Part shown: positions 1 to 12,247 of the stretch, in pieces | How positions within the stretch are numbered: the first letter of the stretch is position 1 | Layout of the letters: every line of letters begins with the position of its first letter | Assembly (NCBI GenBank): GCA_033557685.1 | Contig: JAWQRN010000482.1 | Coordinates: forward strand, 1-29,054 | Origin: Sperchopsis tessellata | Taxonomy: Eukaryota; Arthropoda; Insecta; Coleoptera; Hydrophilidae | Length of the DNA: 29,054 bases | Reading direction: 5' to 3' | The notes under the pieces: generated by a model | What the model was told of the DNA's origin: nothing | What the model saw: only the letters and a program-made list of their open reading frames with translations | Databases searched by the model: none | Program-made: the position numbers and the translations under genes

Positions 1-52
<52 letters not shown>

Positions 53-57
53 TATAT
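1..57. repeat. TA dinucleotide microsatellite
   Basis: An uninterrupted TA run fills the first 48 bases, followed after one phase slip by a few more TA units. It is cut by the window edge, so its true length is unknown. A simple repeat with no coding content. Confidence 0.97.
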
Positions 58-725
58 GTGTAAAAATTATAAATTCTAACTATAGTATAATATTACTCAT
101 AACATTTAAGAGGAAGGTTTTACATTTTTAAAACCAATGAATATATTTTTTACCTTTTTATAAAGAGCATTATAAAATTTATAAAACCTCAGTTGATTTT
201 ATTTAATGTTTTCGCTATATTTTATTAATACAAATTTATTATCTTTGGGTATCATAGATTATAATTATTTATATCGTAACAGTTAAAAGGGAGATTTTTA
301 ACCATTAAAACTTATTTCAGCAAGTAAAAAATAAGTAGCATCCCTATGATACGGAAAACTCTAGAATGGACACTTTCTTAGGTCCCAAGGGTACCATTAA
401 CATTAAAAGAAAATGGAGTTTTTTATCACTTTAAAAGGAAAGTTTCTGTCTATTCTAGTGCATATATACTCATATGTATTAATCATAACATAATTAAATA
501 AAGAAAATATTAAACAACACAATTTAGTGAGTATATATACTTACAGCGAAAATAAAGTTTTTCTTTCAACAACCATATCCTAGATATCCTTAGGATCTGC
601 TTAATAAACATGAATTAGCCTAAAACATATGCAGTAACCTTATAATTAAAAATTCAGTTAATAAAAGAAACACTATACGGTTGTCCTGGTGCTGCTACCA
701 TATAAACGGTTTACAACCCACATAG
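58..725. other. AT-rich non-coding stretch
   Basis: Very AT-rich DNA with no reading frame of note, no RNA gene fold and no terminal repeat that I can support. Confidence 0.6.
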
Positions 726-1079
726 ACAAGAAGAGGCTGGGTAAAGATTGAAAATGGTTTACCAAAGAATCTCTGAGACAAATGGGAAGGAATAATAGAT
801 GCCATCAAAAGAGCGGTAATTGGGCACTTTAAATAAGAGGCAAACAAAGATTTCAGAAAAGGACAAAATTTAAGATATAATCTTGTAAAACGAAAAAAGG
901 TAGATGCAAGCGCCTTCTATTCTTCAGAGATAATCATCTGCATGTCGTCAACTAAGGTGAAACATGGGTATGACGCTTTGAATCAAAAATAAAGAGCAAT
1001 AATGTATTTTGAACCCTCTAAATTCTGGAAGAATGGACAGGATCTACGCAAGGGCCACACACGACATCCCAAAATGTGA
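726..1079 (+). pseudogene. possible decayed coding stretch, unrecognised
   Basis: One frame (codons starting at 726) reads about 118 codons with only three internal stops before a TGA at 1077, fewer than expected at this AT content. The peptide looks protein-like, with segments such as WVKIENGLPKNL before one stop and FRKGQNLRYNLVKRKK after the next. It is rich in Lys/Arg and has regular hydrophobic spacing. I do not recognise the family. The stretch is less AT-rich than its surroundings, which fits a decayed mobile-element or host-derived coding fragment. It could also be chance. Confidence 0.15.
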
Positions 1080-2220
1080 CTAAACACTATTATAGAGAAA
1101 AGTCTGTGTTCTACTTTTCTCTATAGATGAATTTTAAATACCTCGCAATTTTAAAATTTGAAACAGACTAATTTATCACATCCTTGATTAATTTTAATAG
1201 TTTATTTGCTTCAGTTTTCTTCCTTTCATTGACAAGGCTCAATTTTTAGAAAATAAACCTTTGATTTATACTTCGAAACGAAACTCCTTGTATATAATGT
1301 TATTATAATCCGCATTATGAACTTCAAAACTGCCAAATTACATAAGAATATCTATTTTTATTTTTGAAATAGAATTGTCAAAAAATATTTTATTTTGATT
1401 ACTACAGATGGCAGTGTTACACAACAGTTTTCATAAATAAAGTGAAAAATATAGCAAAAACATATTGATGTCTAAAGATAATTAAGTTATTATTAAAGGG
1501 TTATCTGCGGTACGATATGCCTGATCTGATAGTACATATAGCAAATACTAGTGGATACCCGTGAAGAAATTCGCTAAAATTTATACGATAAAAGACACGC
1601 TTTTGATTTTGTTTGATTATGAAATGAACAGAAATCCGTAGAAATATTGATTGACGTTTAACTGTCAGTTTGACGTTGTGATTTTATTAGACAACTGTTG
1701 ACGCTACTATAGTAGTTAACTTCAAGTGATTAAACTACAGAGAGACTCACATTATTGATGATATTGTGATATTTCATTACATATTATTGAGTAATGGACC
1801 GATATTCTGATTTTTTCTAAAATTTGTAGTAAGACGAACTACAGCAATCGTGTAGGTGCAAAAGAAAAGTTAGTTCCTAAAATTGAATATGTATGCGTAT
1901 TTATGCCTATACATATGTATGCGTATTTATTTACGTTGATATTAAGTTTTGCGTGAACTAGTATCTGGAAAGCGAGGGATCAACCACATTTGCTCTTCGT
2001 ACTTCGTACATTGCCCAATTTGACCTAATGTTTAATTTTTCTAGCGGCTGAAGTATGGTATTTCATTTTGGAGCCCTTAAAAAATGTCATAACGAGCCTT
2101 GAACTAAGTAGAACAGCGTGTACTATCAATATGTTTAAAATGTTTTTATTTTAAAGTGTTTAGTTTACATTAACACAATGATACATCATACAACTGTATT
2201 CTAATGGTTATATGTATGGC
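1080..2220. other. anonymous intergenic DNA
   Basis: No supportable gene, repeat or RNA. Around 1,650-1,700 there is a cluster of TGACGTT/GTCAGTTTGACG-like words, but nothing that can be given a function. Confidence 0.6.
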
Positions 2221-2248
2221 CACGCGTCAGTATTGGAGTATCAATTTC

Positions 2249-2317
2249 AACTGCTGTCTGGCCAGGTCCTCTTCGCTTTTATAAGCAGGCGAGAATTCTA
2301 CTCGAAAGATCGAGAAG
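2249..2317 (-). promoter_or_regulatory. candidate TATA/initiator promoter with heat-shock-like element
   Basis: Read on the minus strand, a canonical TATA box TATAAAAG (2283 down to 2276) is followed by an initiator-like CAGTT (2253 down to 2249). The putative +1 A is at 2252, so the first T of TATA sits at -31, the usual arthropod spacing. Upstream, 2303-2317 reads cGAAagATCgaGAAg on the plus strand. That is three alternating 5-base units matching 8 of the 9 core bases of a heat-shock element (GAAnnTTCnnGAA). The island is clearly GC-richer than its flanks. The minus-strand sequence downstream has no long reading frame, so the transcript could be non-coding or a short first exon, or this could be a mobile-element promoter. 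The motif spacing is seen directly; function is inferred. Confidence 0.33.
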
Positions 2318-2345
2318 CAGCGCGCGGTTTCCGACCCGACTGGTG

Positions 2346-5300
2346 TTAACGAGCACTTGATATGGTCGAGCGACGACTAGATTAGTCTGGACATTAATTA
2401 ATGTGGATATTTATGAACATGTATTTAAAAAGTTCTCTCTGCACCCTTGTTGACTAGGTGTGCAAATTGTTTCCGAATCCTTAATCGAGAAGGTGCCGAC
2501 TTTCCGAGCAATTAATACCTCTTGTATGACAATTAGGAAAGGTTTCAAGAATTAAATCGGCAATAATAAAATTTGGAATTTCGTCATGGGATCACAAAAA
2601 TGTTTTTATTGTAACAATGGGTAGTCACTACAATACTCTTTTTATTAATTTATTTTATCGGAGTTGAGGTCATGTTTGATGATAGAATTTACCAATGATT
2701 TTCTGAGTGATTTCCGGATATCACAACGTCCTTATTTGAGAATAGGGTTGGATTGTAACCAATGGTGTCTTTTAGTAGCGTACTTTTTTAATATTATGCA
2801 AGTTAATTTCAATTTTAAAACAAAACGTACCTACACGTGAAGTGTTCATTAAACAAAAGACGATCAGAAACTAGCTTTATCTACATTATTGACAAATTAA
2901 TTAAATCACGAGAGAATAACAGATAGAGTGAACAAATATATAACGTTTTTTTGAACAATAAACGCATAATAAATAAGCATTGACCATATATGTTATAATA
3001 ATACTAAGCATGTTTTGTCTGTCAATGCAGCTAACCAGTAATACTAAGGTGTGACACTGACATGTAGGAAGAAATAAATGCATATTTTTTCATTAGCAGG
3101 TCAATGAATTTATGGAACTTGCAGCTACACGATACCAGCTCTGTATTTACAAAGTATACGTCTTATTATATGGATACGTTAATAACCGGTGAGAGGAAAT
3201 ATTATTAATAGCGTTTAAGAAAAATGTATAAAGAATAAGGCCATAGACGAAGATCAACTATGTAGTAAATAGTTTGGAAGATGATTTAAAGATATTAAGA
3301 AGAAATAAACTAGGGGAATATTAGGTGAATAATCGTTGTTCTAAAAACTTCTAAAAAAAATTATATGATGATAGAATTTAGTATCTATATTGTGCAGTTA
3401 TCAACACAGCAATTTTCAAGATAAAATTAAACTGATGAGAAACACTACGCTGAACTGAATGTATTACTTCTGACAATATGTTTTAAACAGGTATAAATAT
3501 ATAATCTGACTTTTGTGAGAAAGTGCACTTCTATTCATTGCAAGATCATTTCTGTGTTATTCATAAGCAGAGCTAGTCGAAGAATGTCCGTCTTTACATC
3601 TTCAGGTCTATGTCAGTATGTGATATTGGCTTCAAGACTGTTGTTAGTTATCGGGAGTTTGATAAGTAGAATTTATTATTTTAATTAAAAGTCTACAAAT
3701 ACAGTTATTGACGAAATTGGGATACTCAAACTACTTAAGCTTAAGAACCACTGCCCAATAGGAAATTAATTGTTTGTGGTAGTTAAAAAAAAACATTGTG
3801 CATCGTTCTATATGAATGGAATTTGGTACACATTCGATATGAATAAAATTATGAAGGTGTAAGTAAAGATTGAATTATGTTTTAACAATAAAGATCTAAT
3901 TTTCAATATACATGTTTAACGATTATCGAATTATAGATCGAATCTCGATCGTTTTATAACCTGACTACAATATACTCATAACACAATTTTGCGGATATGT
4001 TTACGCCAGAATAACAACTCGTATGACCAATTAAAATTCTAAACCAGCAAAAACACGACGGACTTTCAATGGCTATACATTTTTTCAATATTTTAAATTC
4101 AAGAAACACATTTTCGAAAAAACCTACAGATGCCATAATTTTTAGATTCAAACACGAGTGAGAGTGTTTCTTGGTTATAATTAAAAAAAGTACAGTCCTG
4201 GTACAATTCAATAATTATAAGAAGAAGGATTACTATTCAAGAAGATTGACAAAAACAACGTTTGGTATTATTACCTACATATACATAACAAGTAAACTAT
4301 TTTCTAAATCCCAACTGCTGTGTATTATTATTTATTAGCTGCGAACTCTAATTATTAAAATATATTAGTAAGTTTAATAATAGTAATTATACGATCTCTG
4401 TATATATTTAATCGTAACTTTTCGGATTCATAAGAAGTATAAATCATGCCTTCGTTTTATTTGTGGTGTGCGAAGGAGTGCAAGGTGTCGATTATTAGAA
4501 TTTAAATGGTTGAATATGTCAGACTGTTTTTACATTTAATTCGTTTTGTCCACTCAGTTATGCTCAGTAGCGCATTTTTACTATACAGATCGTCACTTAG
4601 GACGTTTGTTCATAATTTGGATTTGAGGATTAGCGAGCTGTTATCTATTTCAACTCATAGCAAAGTTCATTTGCATACAATGCATGCAAAATATATAATC
4701 ATTTATCCAATAGCTATAAATCGTTGAAGGCTTTTGGGTCAATAATGAAAGAGCTTTTGCTGCCTTCGCCATGAACTGCGCGGCTTGGTATATATTTTTA
4801 CCCTTTACTCTTAATGATAACTATCAGGTGTCCAATTGTGTTAAATTTTAATAATTTGCTTTATATGCTAATTTTTAATGATAATTAAAAATCTTACAGT
4901 AAATTATGTGTTCATACTGTTTTGTAATTTTAGTTTAGGATGCTGCACTGAATTTCTCCCCTGCATTATATTATTTTCACTGTTATAATATTTATTTATA
5001 TATAAAGACCTTTACTATTATTATAATTAAATTTTCTCTTACAACTAACTGAAATATTTCGTCATAAAGTAAAATTATCTTTTTTATAAGAAGTTATCAA
5101 TTTTAGTAAATGTCACAAATAGATAGGTGGTTATATGTTTGTTAAAATATAATAAGCAGTGTTGGCGAATATATGTTATTTATATTTATTTAAAACATGA
5201 AGCAGAATTTTCATTACGAAATAATATTAGAATTCTACAAAATATAAATTAATTATTACTACTTCATAAATAGTAAACATAATTATTGAACCCCGTTGTA

Positions 5301-6580
5301 AATAATTTAATATACTCTTATATTCTTGTTTCCATTTGTTAATAACATAAGTTCATTTTGTCAATGTTGTTTGTTCATGACGTCACCAAAAACTTTCGAA
5401 AGTACAGCGTCGAAATATTGAAAACAATCATTAACAAAAGATATATATTTTTATAATTTACTTAATTTTTTCAATCACCTTATCTATAGATTATTTAACA
5501 TTTAACGATTTTCATTACTCCAACAAAGAAAAAGTAGGAAACTGCTTATTGATGTAACTGCGTAATACAACCTTCTAGCATTTTAATTTATTAGTGCATG
5601 AATTGTCCATAAATACCTATATCGTTTGCTTATCATATAACGCCCCTCTATTAGCTATCTCTAATTGTATTTATCTGTATAAATTATACAGAAATAGCTA
5701 CAGCCACGTAAACTACATTCTGCCGTCTGAAATAAATTATAATTGAAAGTATAAAATATTTCTATTGATTAATAAAGTCGAAACAAAATAATATACAATG
5801 AATATTAAATTATTGAATATGGCTAAAAGGACGATGAGAGGTATCCGGATTAATTAAGATAAATTAAGGTATAGATCTGTTTATATACAACAAAATATAA
5901 CGAAAATAGCGGACTGGACTACGATTTATGGAATAAAGTTTACGTGCCAGCGGAAACATCAATATTATTTACCTTCAAGCTAAAAAACAAATGTATAAAT
6001 TATGTTTTCATGTTTTCGATTTAGATTTGTGTAAAAAACATATACTTTTTATCAGTAGCTTGTTTACATCTTAGGTTATCAGGCAAAATTGACCTGCAAT
6101 GACCTATAAGATTACCACTTTTTATTAACATCTCCTGTTCTAATTTTCACAAATCTTGTCTTAAATATCTATACTTTTAGTCAAACAAAATGAGTTTATT
6201 CGAAACTAACTATTCAATAGGGAGCTTCTTGGCATTAGAAGGGTGTAGTTCCTCACTTAAGACTGGGTTGCTGATTCCTGATATTTCCTTCTAGTGATTT
6301 AAGAATTTCTTGTGTTTCTATATCTACAAGTATCTTAGTGGTTCCGTAAGAAATCCCACCAGGTGGTTCTAGATCAACTGTATACTTCCTGCACGCTATT
6401 TTACCTGTTTATTAAAGATACTCACTTTGCTCTGTTTACTCAACAAACAATTAATTATACCAATCCAGTAATCAGTTGATTTTTGTACCTTTATCGTCGC
6501 CAGTTTATCACTAATGATGTAAGTGTGCATTGTATACATTGTAATGTACTAAATCCATATCATCTATAATTCATCAGCTA
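2346..6580. other. long anonymous AT-rich intergenic region
   Basis: More than 4 kb with only short shadow frames on either strand and no domain I can recognise. Local features include a perfect cAMP-response-element core, TGACGTCA, at 5378-5385, with the palindrome CTTTCGAAAG close behind, and a short hairpin around 5,660-5,700. Neither has context to support a function. Confidence 0.55.
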
Positions 6581-6589
6581 ACTATTTTT

Positions 6590-7320
6590 CGAGTCTACCT
6601 GAATATCTACCACCCTCCACCGCTCCTACATATATCTGCCAAATACACTTCTCAATGCGATCTCACACTATCCTTCACATCACATTCATGCAACACCTAT
6701 GAATGTTTCACCCTAAAGATTGGTCACTCATTACATATCCTTCTAAAGTAAATTATTTCCACAACATCTATCTTTCTCTTCTGTGGGTTACGTTGCTCCC
6801 AAGTCTCAGTACCATTCGTAAGTGTATGTCATTCATTCATTATATACATCCACACTGCATTATCTACTTTTCAATTCGCATACACCCATTTTTAACTTAC
6901 CATCTAATAATTTCTCTTGAAAACGTACTAACCAGATAAACAAACTTCCTTTTAAGCTAATTGAGTATTCAGTCATTACTGTCAAACACCAACATTTTAG
7001 TTTAGCCACATTTACTTTAAGAGCTATTCATTACGTTGTATCAAACACCACATCTAACGACAAGTATATCACATCATTTTCCTATAATACGACATAATCG
7101 TCATACATTAAAACGTTCACTTTTTCACCGACTGTTATTACAATCATTTCCATGTAAATTAGATTAATTTATCATTAAAAATATTAAATATTAAAAAAGA
7201 TATTACGCTTCCCTATCCTTTTATTTCAAATACTCATCTGATCAATTTACCAGTAAATAGCTTTAATCGCTTCATTAAATTCTCACGGAAATTATACAGT
7301 CTTAAGAAATTCACTACTAA
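6590..7320 (-). pseudogene. decayed LINE (non-LTR retrotransposon) reverse transcriptase, palm to C-terminus
   Basis: Reading the minus strand from about 7,320 downward, several short pieces line up in order with the second half of a LINE ORF2. They are a helix-like KAIYW segment; FNIFNDKLI, resembling the xLFNxFxNDL motif before the active site; VNVLMYDDYVVL, resembling the catalytic LxYADDxVLL motif with Ala changed to Asp; LSLDVVFD followed by ALKVNVAK, resembling the LDVVYxW...LKVNVxKTK thumb-proximal block; and near 6,700-6,800 GTETWEQ, KIDVVE, YFRRICNE and CDVKDSVRS, resembling the conserved post-RT tail. Stops and frameshifts occur throughout and part of the tail is deleted. The order and orientation of five independent blocks make chance unlikely. 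The clade is not certain. No intact endonuclease or 3' end is seen. Confidence 0.62.
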
Positions 7321-7418
7321 TCACACAATATTTCATTTTCTTTTTTTAAGAAGGCTCAGCAGGCTTATCACACTATTTTTATTATTTAAGCTAAACTTAC
7401 CATACTTTCTTTTAGACA

Positions 7419-7612
7419 ATGGACGGCCCATCTCATATTTATCATAACCATGGTTTGAAAACCATAATTTGCCATCACAAACGCTCTACTAAAAGACGAT
7501 TTGCAGAGTTTCTTTAGGTAATTAAACCATATAATAAGGTGAAAGAAAGCAAACTTCGACACGAATTTATCACAATAGACCTACTGAAAATCAAGTGGGT
7601 TTTCAAAGCCAC
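7419..7612 (+). pseudogene. unassigned coding-like fragment
   Basis: One frame runs from an ATG at 7419 to a TAA at 7610-7612 with a single internal stop (near 7515). Its second half contains YNKVKESKLRHEFITIDLLK and then IKWVFKATL, which has strong amphipathic, protein-like character. I cannot name the family. A decayed transposable element protein is the likeliest source given the LINE remnant next door on the other strand. More short open pieces follow to about 8,400 but carry no motif I trust. Confidence 0.22.
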
Positions 7613-9536
7613 ATTGTAAGATAAATAGGTCGAAAACTGAAATTAATAACAACTGATGAACAGGGAAAATCTGCCAGAATCTAATAATACACTGCACACT
7701 GCAATTGCTATGTCACAATAAATAATTTTAAAAATGTGGCAGATCATTCACGTATACTAGAAGAGGTACTAGGATTTATCTCGCTATCATAAAAATCTTC
7801 ACTTAATACTCAACTTGTCTTTAGGAAATACAGAAGATATGAGACATGCAATCGAACTCCTTAGTGAAATGACAAAATCCTAGCAATGACATACTCTGCC
7901 ATACTATATTTGGAAACAATATTGATTATAGGACAACGAACGTTGATCTTTTATGTACAATGGCACTGATATATAGCGATAATTTATTTCAATAGAACTT
8001 TCACTTAATTCGAATAGAGGCATTACATTATCAAGAACATGAAAATCGGGAAAACACTATTTCATGTTGAACATGATTCAAAATTCTTCAATGTATAACA
8101 TAACTATCCTTTGTTCTTTATATTTGGACTACTGATTTTATTGGCGTTATTCCTGGTAAGAATGAAAGATATGCATTTTTTTTTGGATTTTAAACGACTT
8201 AAATATCCTGTCTGAGACTATAACAATTCTCAAAATATCTAAATGATCTCTTAGACAACCTGAATAGCCTCAATATCTACAGAGTTTCATACTATTCTCA
8301 GTGAATATTGCCACCACTTATAATGCCAGGTTTATAGGAGGTAGACGAAGCAGCAACTTCAGTAGCTGATTTGACAAGACAAGACTTGAAGACGCGTCGT
8401 CTTGGTTATAACATTTTCTAAACGGATTTAAAAAATATAACTATTAACTATACACATTTTAACATTATCTCATAAAAGTAGTTTTTTTAGTCCTCTTTCC
8501 ACTTAGCTTGTCAAAATTCATTACTAGGCTTTCTCACATAATCTGTGAAATAAAGTGCATTAAAAGGTAATATACATACACTAATAGTTTCTAATCTGCT
8601 TTGAATACTATACAAAAACCAGATTCAACATTTCTGTTAGTAAGCATCCATTCGATATGATCAAATATTCTGATGTATGTGCTTCGTCTGTGACCTAGAA
8701 TCACCCCAGAGAGTGTATATCCAGCTCACAAGAAATTTCAGGTTGATAATCAACATATCCTCCCATAAATATCATCTTATCATCCATCAGTCGTGCTTTG
8801 AAAGCTTGCACAATCCATTTTTATCCTATCCGGTATACATCAAGCCACTGGGAAGTGGGTTTGAATTATAAACTCTTGTTCGATTGCTATTTTTACATAT
8901 TGTCACCTATTTCCAGTCCTATTCGGGTCTGTTTTATCACAGAGATATGGTTGTCATTCCATCAGGTAATCTTAATTATCGTCTCCCTCATTTGTTTCTC
9001 TGGACAGAGCCTATTGGTTTTTATTATGGCCGTTTGCACATGTTATCGTGTGTAAATAGTGTAATATTGCCAATCCATTAAGAGCAGGAATTTTAGGGTA
9101 AAAATAAAAATAAATATTTAAGACTTTTTTGCTTAGGCAGTTTTGAGCACTCTAGTTTATTAATCAAATAAAAAATGAGTATGATCTATTTGTTAGATTG
9201 CAAAGGGCAACTGGAAGTAATGTAAAGTAAAGTTGGCTACCCTGTAACTAGAGAGCAAATCAGCTGCCAGATTGAGTCTAAGAAGAAAAGCCAACCCTGG
9301 CATCTATACTTCACAAGTCATTTATAATTTACAATTTTTTATGTAAGTAATGTTTTTGCATGTCACCATTTGATTAAAATGCAACCTTTTGTTAAAATCC
9401 GTTATATAAAGTAGTCAAAAGTTCTTGTAAATCAATTTAGGTTATTCTATTGTAAACCAAAACTGAGGTTATGATTCCGATATACATTCAAACTATTTCC
9501 TTTTATTTTTAATTATAATTATTACTGATAAAAATG
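7613..9536. other. intergenic, no supported gene
   Basis: Several overlapping plus-strand frames of 60-85 codons occur at 8,677-9,081. They have no recognisable domain, mutually overlap in different frames and look like chance in slightly less AT-rich DNA. No RNA gene or terminal repeat is visible. Confidence 0.5.
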
Positions 9537-9554
9537 TGTAACGGATGTTACATT
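9537..9554 (+). repeat. left terminal inverted repeat
   Basis: 18-base arm, perfect reverse complement of 10569-10586, and internally near-palindromic. Confidence 0.6.
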
Positions 9555-10568
9555 GTTTGTTGTTTTAATGTTTGCCCAAATGAAACCAGTGGTAGGCCTA
9601 AACTTGCGCCCTACACCATGAATGCTACAGGCTAATAGGGAATAGGACATATTTTTAAATCCAGACCTAACTAAATTAAAATGTAGCCTACACTTAGATT
9701 AACTAGTACATGTCATTTAATATAGCGTAGGCCTGGCCAGCCATAAGATTAGGAATTACTTTCACTAAGCATAATGTTGTACTGAAACACAGAACAATTG
9801 TAGTCATGATTGGAAATGTATTTCTAAGAACAATCAGTTGAGATTCTAGTAATAATTTTACTTGGCATTAGCCTAGGTTATACCACTACTACTAGTCTAC
9901 TGATTCCCCATTCGAATTAGGCCTAAAAACCTGAATAGGATTAAGTTGTATTCATCATTAGCTGCCAGTTTTGTTACATTTTACAATTACAATTTACATT
10001 TACCATCAGGCCTAGCCTCCCGCCTACCCAAGATGAAGTTGAGGTTTCGAGCATGTCCTATAATAACATATTTTCCATGGTGTAGATTTAGTTATTTTGT
10101 ACATAATTGGAACAACCTTTAGGTAAATATATAAATTGTCAACGTGATTATCCCTATCCTTCTAATAAAGTACTATTTTTCATAGAATATACCTCGAATT
10201 GGACCAAAATACAACAATCGTATGGTAAATTTGGTAAAAGATCTTCAAAGGAAAAAGGTATTAGTGAACTTTTAGGCTGAAAATAATAAGAACCTTATCT
10301 ACAAGTATACTGATGTATGATGAGGTGTAAGTGATATTTTTAAACCTGTATGAGAATAGTGACCAACAATTTAACATGAATGAAAAAGGTAAAAAATATA
10401 TAAGTTATGATCAGACTGAAAAGATTTTCTAACTCCCTGCTATCAAGGTTGTAGGAAACAGAGTACTCTACGAGTTTCCAAATCCAATTTTTGTGTATTA
10501 AATATTAATATATAATAGTTCAAATAGCCACAGCTTTTCAGAAAAAAATATATGTGTTTAGGAGTGAA

Positions 10569-10586
10569 AATGTAACATCCGTTACA
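10569..10586 (-). repeat. right terminal inverted repeat
   Basis: 18-base arm, perfect reverse complement of 9537-9554. Confidence 0.6.
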
Positions 10587-12240
10587 TACAAAATGGCATG
10601 TATTCACTGTCTGAAAATTATATGCGGCGACCTAATTGTAGTTCCTTGCGGATATTTAATTTTTGTGAGATCTTCCACTATGTATTCAACCGGATGTGTA
10701 TATGGTTCGATATAGTAAGCTCATCTAATATGATCACAAGGATTGACACGTTTGTTATGGCCAATGTGATATCCATCACGATGCCGGGTTGCAATTGTGC
10801 ACTTTAATTTGATATGCTGTTCCATGAACACCAGTAATAAACACGTGGCGAATTTGTTATTAATGTTCGAAAATATAAATTTACATATAAATATTACGAA
10901 TTTATAAAAATCAAAGAAAATCGGTGAATGAGCTCCTATAAATACGAACATGACAAAGAAGAGCATCCGTGAGACGACACAACACTACCTATATTTAAAT
11001 TTAAATATTCATAGCAGTGTGCTTTCTATACGAATTTTTCCACTAAGAACGACGTCAACATATTCTAGTTCGAAAATTTCGTTGTAAATGTAAATATATT
11101 TTTGATGCGAAATACAAAATGACTATCTTTTTGATGTACATAGCTTTAGCTCAGTGTGCAGATAAATAAGTTTATGCATGGAGTTTGAGAATTGCATGTA
11201 TTACGGATATCGATTGTTCAAATATGTTTAGTTTAGGTTATAATGTTGGACATTCACCTGTATACGGGGCCGGTCATTATCTCTTCGTTAAACCAAATTC
11301 TTAGTAATTTAAACTGGTAAAATAGTACTTCATATTTAACCCATACACGTACATACAAGTAATTCTAAAACTAAAGCAAATTTATTATGAGGTACGATAA
11401 GTATTCATTTCCTGTTTAATTTATTTCTATCTTATTAATAAACCCAGGAAAATATAATAACTTCAAATAAGAATTTATATCGTCTAGTAAGTAAAGCTTT
11501 CAGTTAAAAAAGGGTATTTAAAAGTAGGTGAATTATGTGACATAATAAAATGGGTGTAAAATAACACCTCGAATAAAGAATTACAATATAATTCTGTTTG
11601 TAATTTCAATTGTTTACTCCTCTTTAATTATTCACAAACATTTTAGATACTTTCATTTAAATATGACCTACAAGGAAGTTGCTTTTATAGTAGTCTGTTG
11701 TTTACCTAACAGTTTGAAGTGTACTGAATATCTGCCTGCTTTCAAAATGAATTTTTTTGATCTTCTGTTTAACATGGAACCTTATAAGGTGGGCGACTTT
11801 CTTGTAGATTAAAATATGTTTTTCCTGCGTTATAGAGATTTAAACTTGGTTTTAATTTTATTTTGTTTTTGTTGTTTTGTATACTTTTCAAGCACTTGAC
11901 ACCTTTTATGTAAATATGTGTTCTGATTAAAGCATATGATTTTTCATACTGATACTGTAGCTTTATAATGACTTCTGATTCCGTAAAAAAACATCAACAA
12001 CATCAGATGGTCGTTTATATTTGTTGCAATGGCATAAGTGTATTTTTTTGCGATTATATTTTTTATTATTGCATTTAATTTCATTATTACCGAAAAATTA
12101 TTTATATTTTTTTTCTAATAATATTTTAAATAATTTTTAGTTATTATCAAATTAAATAACAGTAACTTATTTAATTCACCGCTTTAATTGTTATTTAGTT
12201 GCACATTAAATTATTCATATTTTAGATTCATTAGCTCAAG
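10587..12240. other. intergenic, no supported gene
   Basis: AT-rich with long T-rich runs around 12,050-12,130. Short overlapping frames near 10,600-10,970 lie on both strands with no domain. Nothing else is supportable. Confidence 0.55.
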
Positions 12241-12247
12241 TTTGAAC

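Larger units (their letters stand above)
9537..10586. mobile_element. 1.05-kb unit bounded by an 18-base inverted repeat
   Basis: TGTAACGGATGTTACATT at 9537-9554 is matched, as a perfect reverse complement, by 10569-10586. Each terminus is itself a near-palindrome (TGTAACnnnnGTTACA). The interior differs from its flanks: the word AGGCCT occurs at 9594, 9729, 9919 and 10008, with related AGCCTA words between. No transposase-like frame is present, so a non-autonomous DNA transposon is the natural reading. I could not find a convincing target-site duplication next to the repeats, and the element class is therefore open. Chance inversion of a palindromic regulatory word is the alternative. Confidence 0.42.

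Noticed and set aside
3431..3438. CTGATGAG word, a hammerhead ribozyme core box (also at 19,137)
   Set aside because: No matching GAAA box with pairing stems follows at the right spacing in either place; the second lies inside decayed integrase sequence.
4506..4727. 73-codon frame as a membrane microprotein
   Set aside because: Hydrophobic residues follow from T-rich DNA; no conservation evidence or promoter context can be seen.
8677..9081. Three overlapping plus-strand frames as a small gene
   Set aside because: They overlap in different frames, carry no domain and show no start or splice context.
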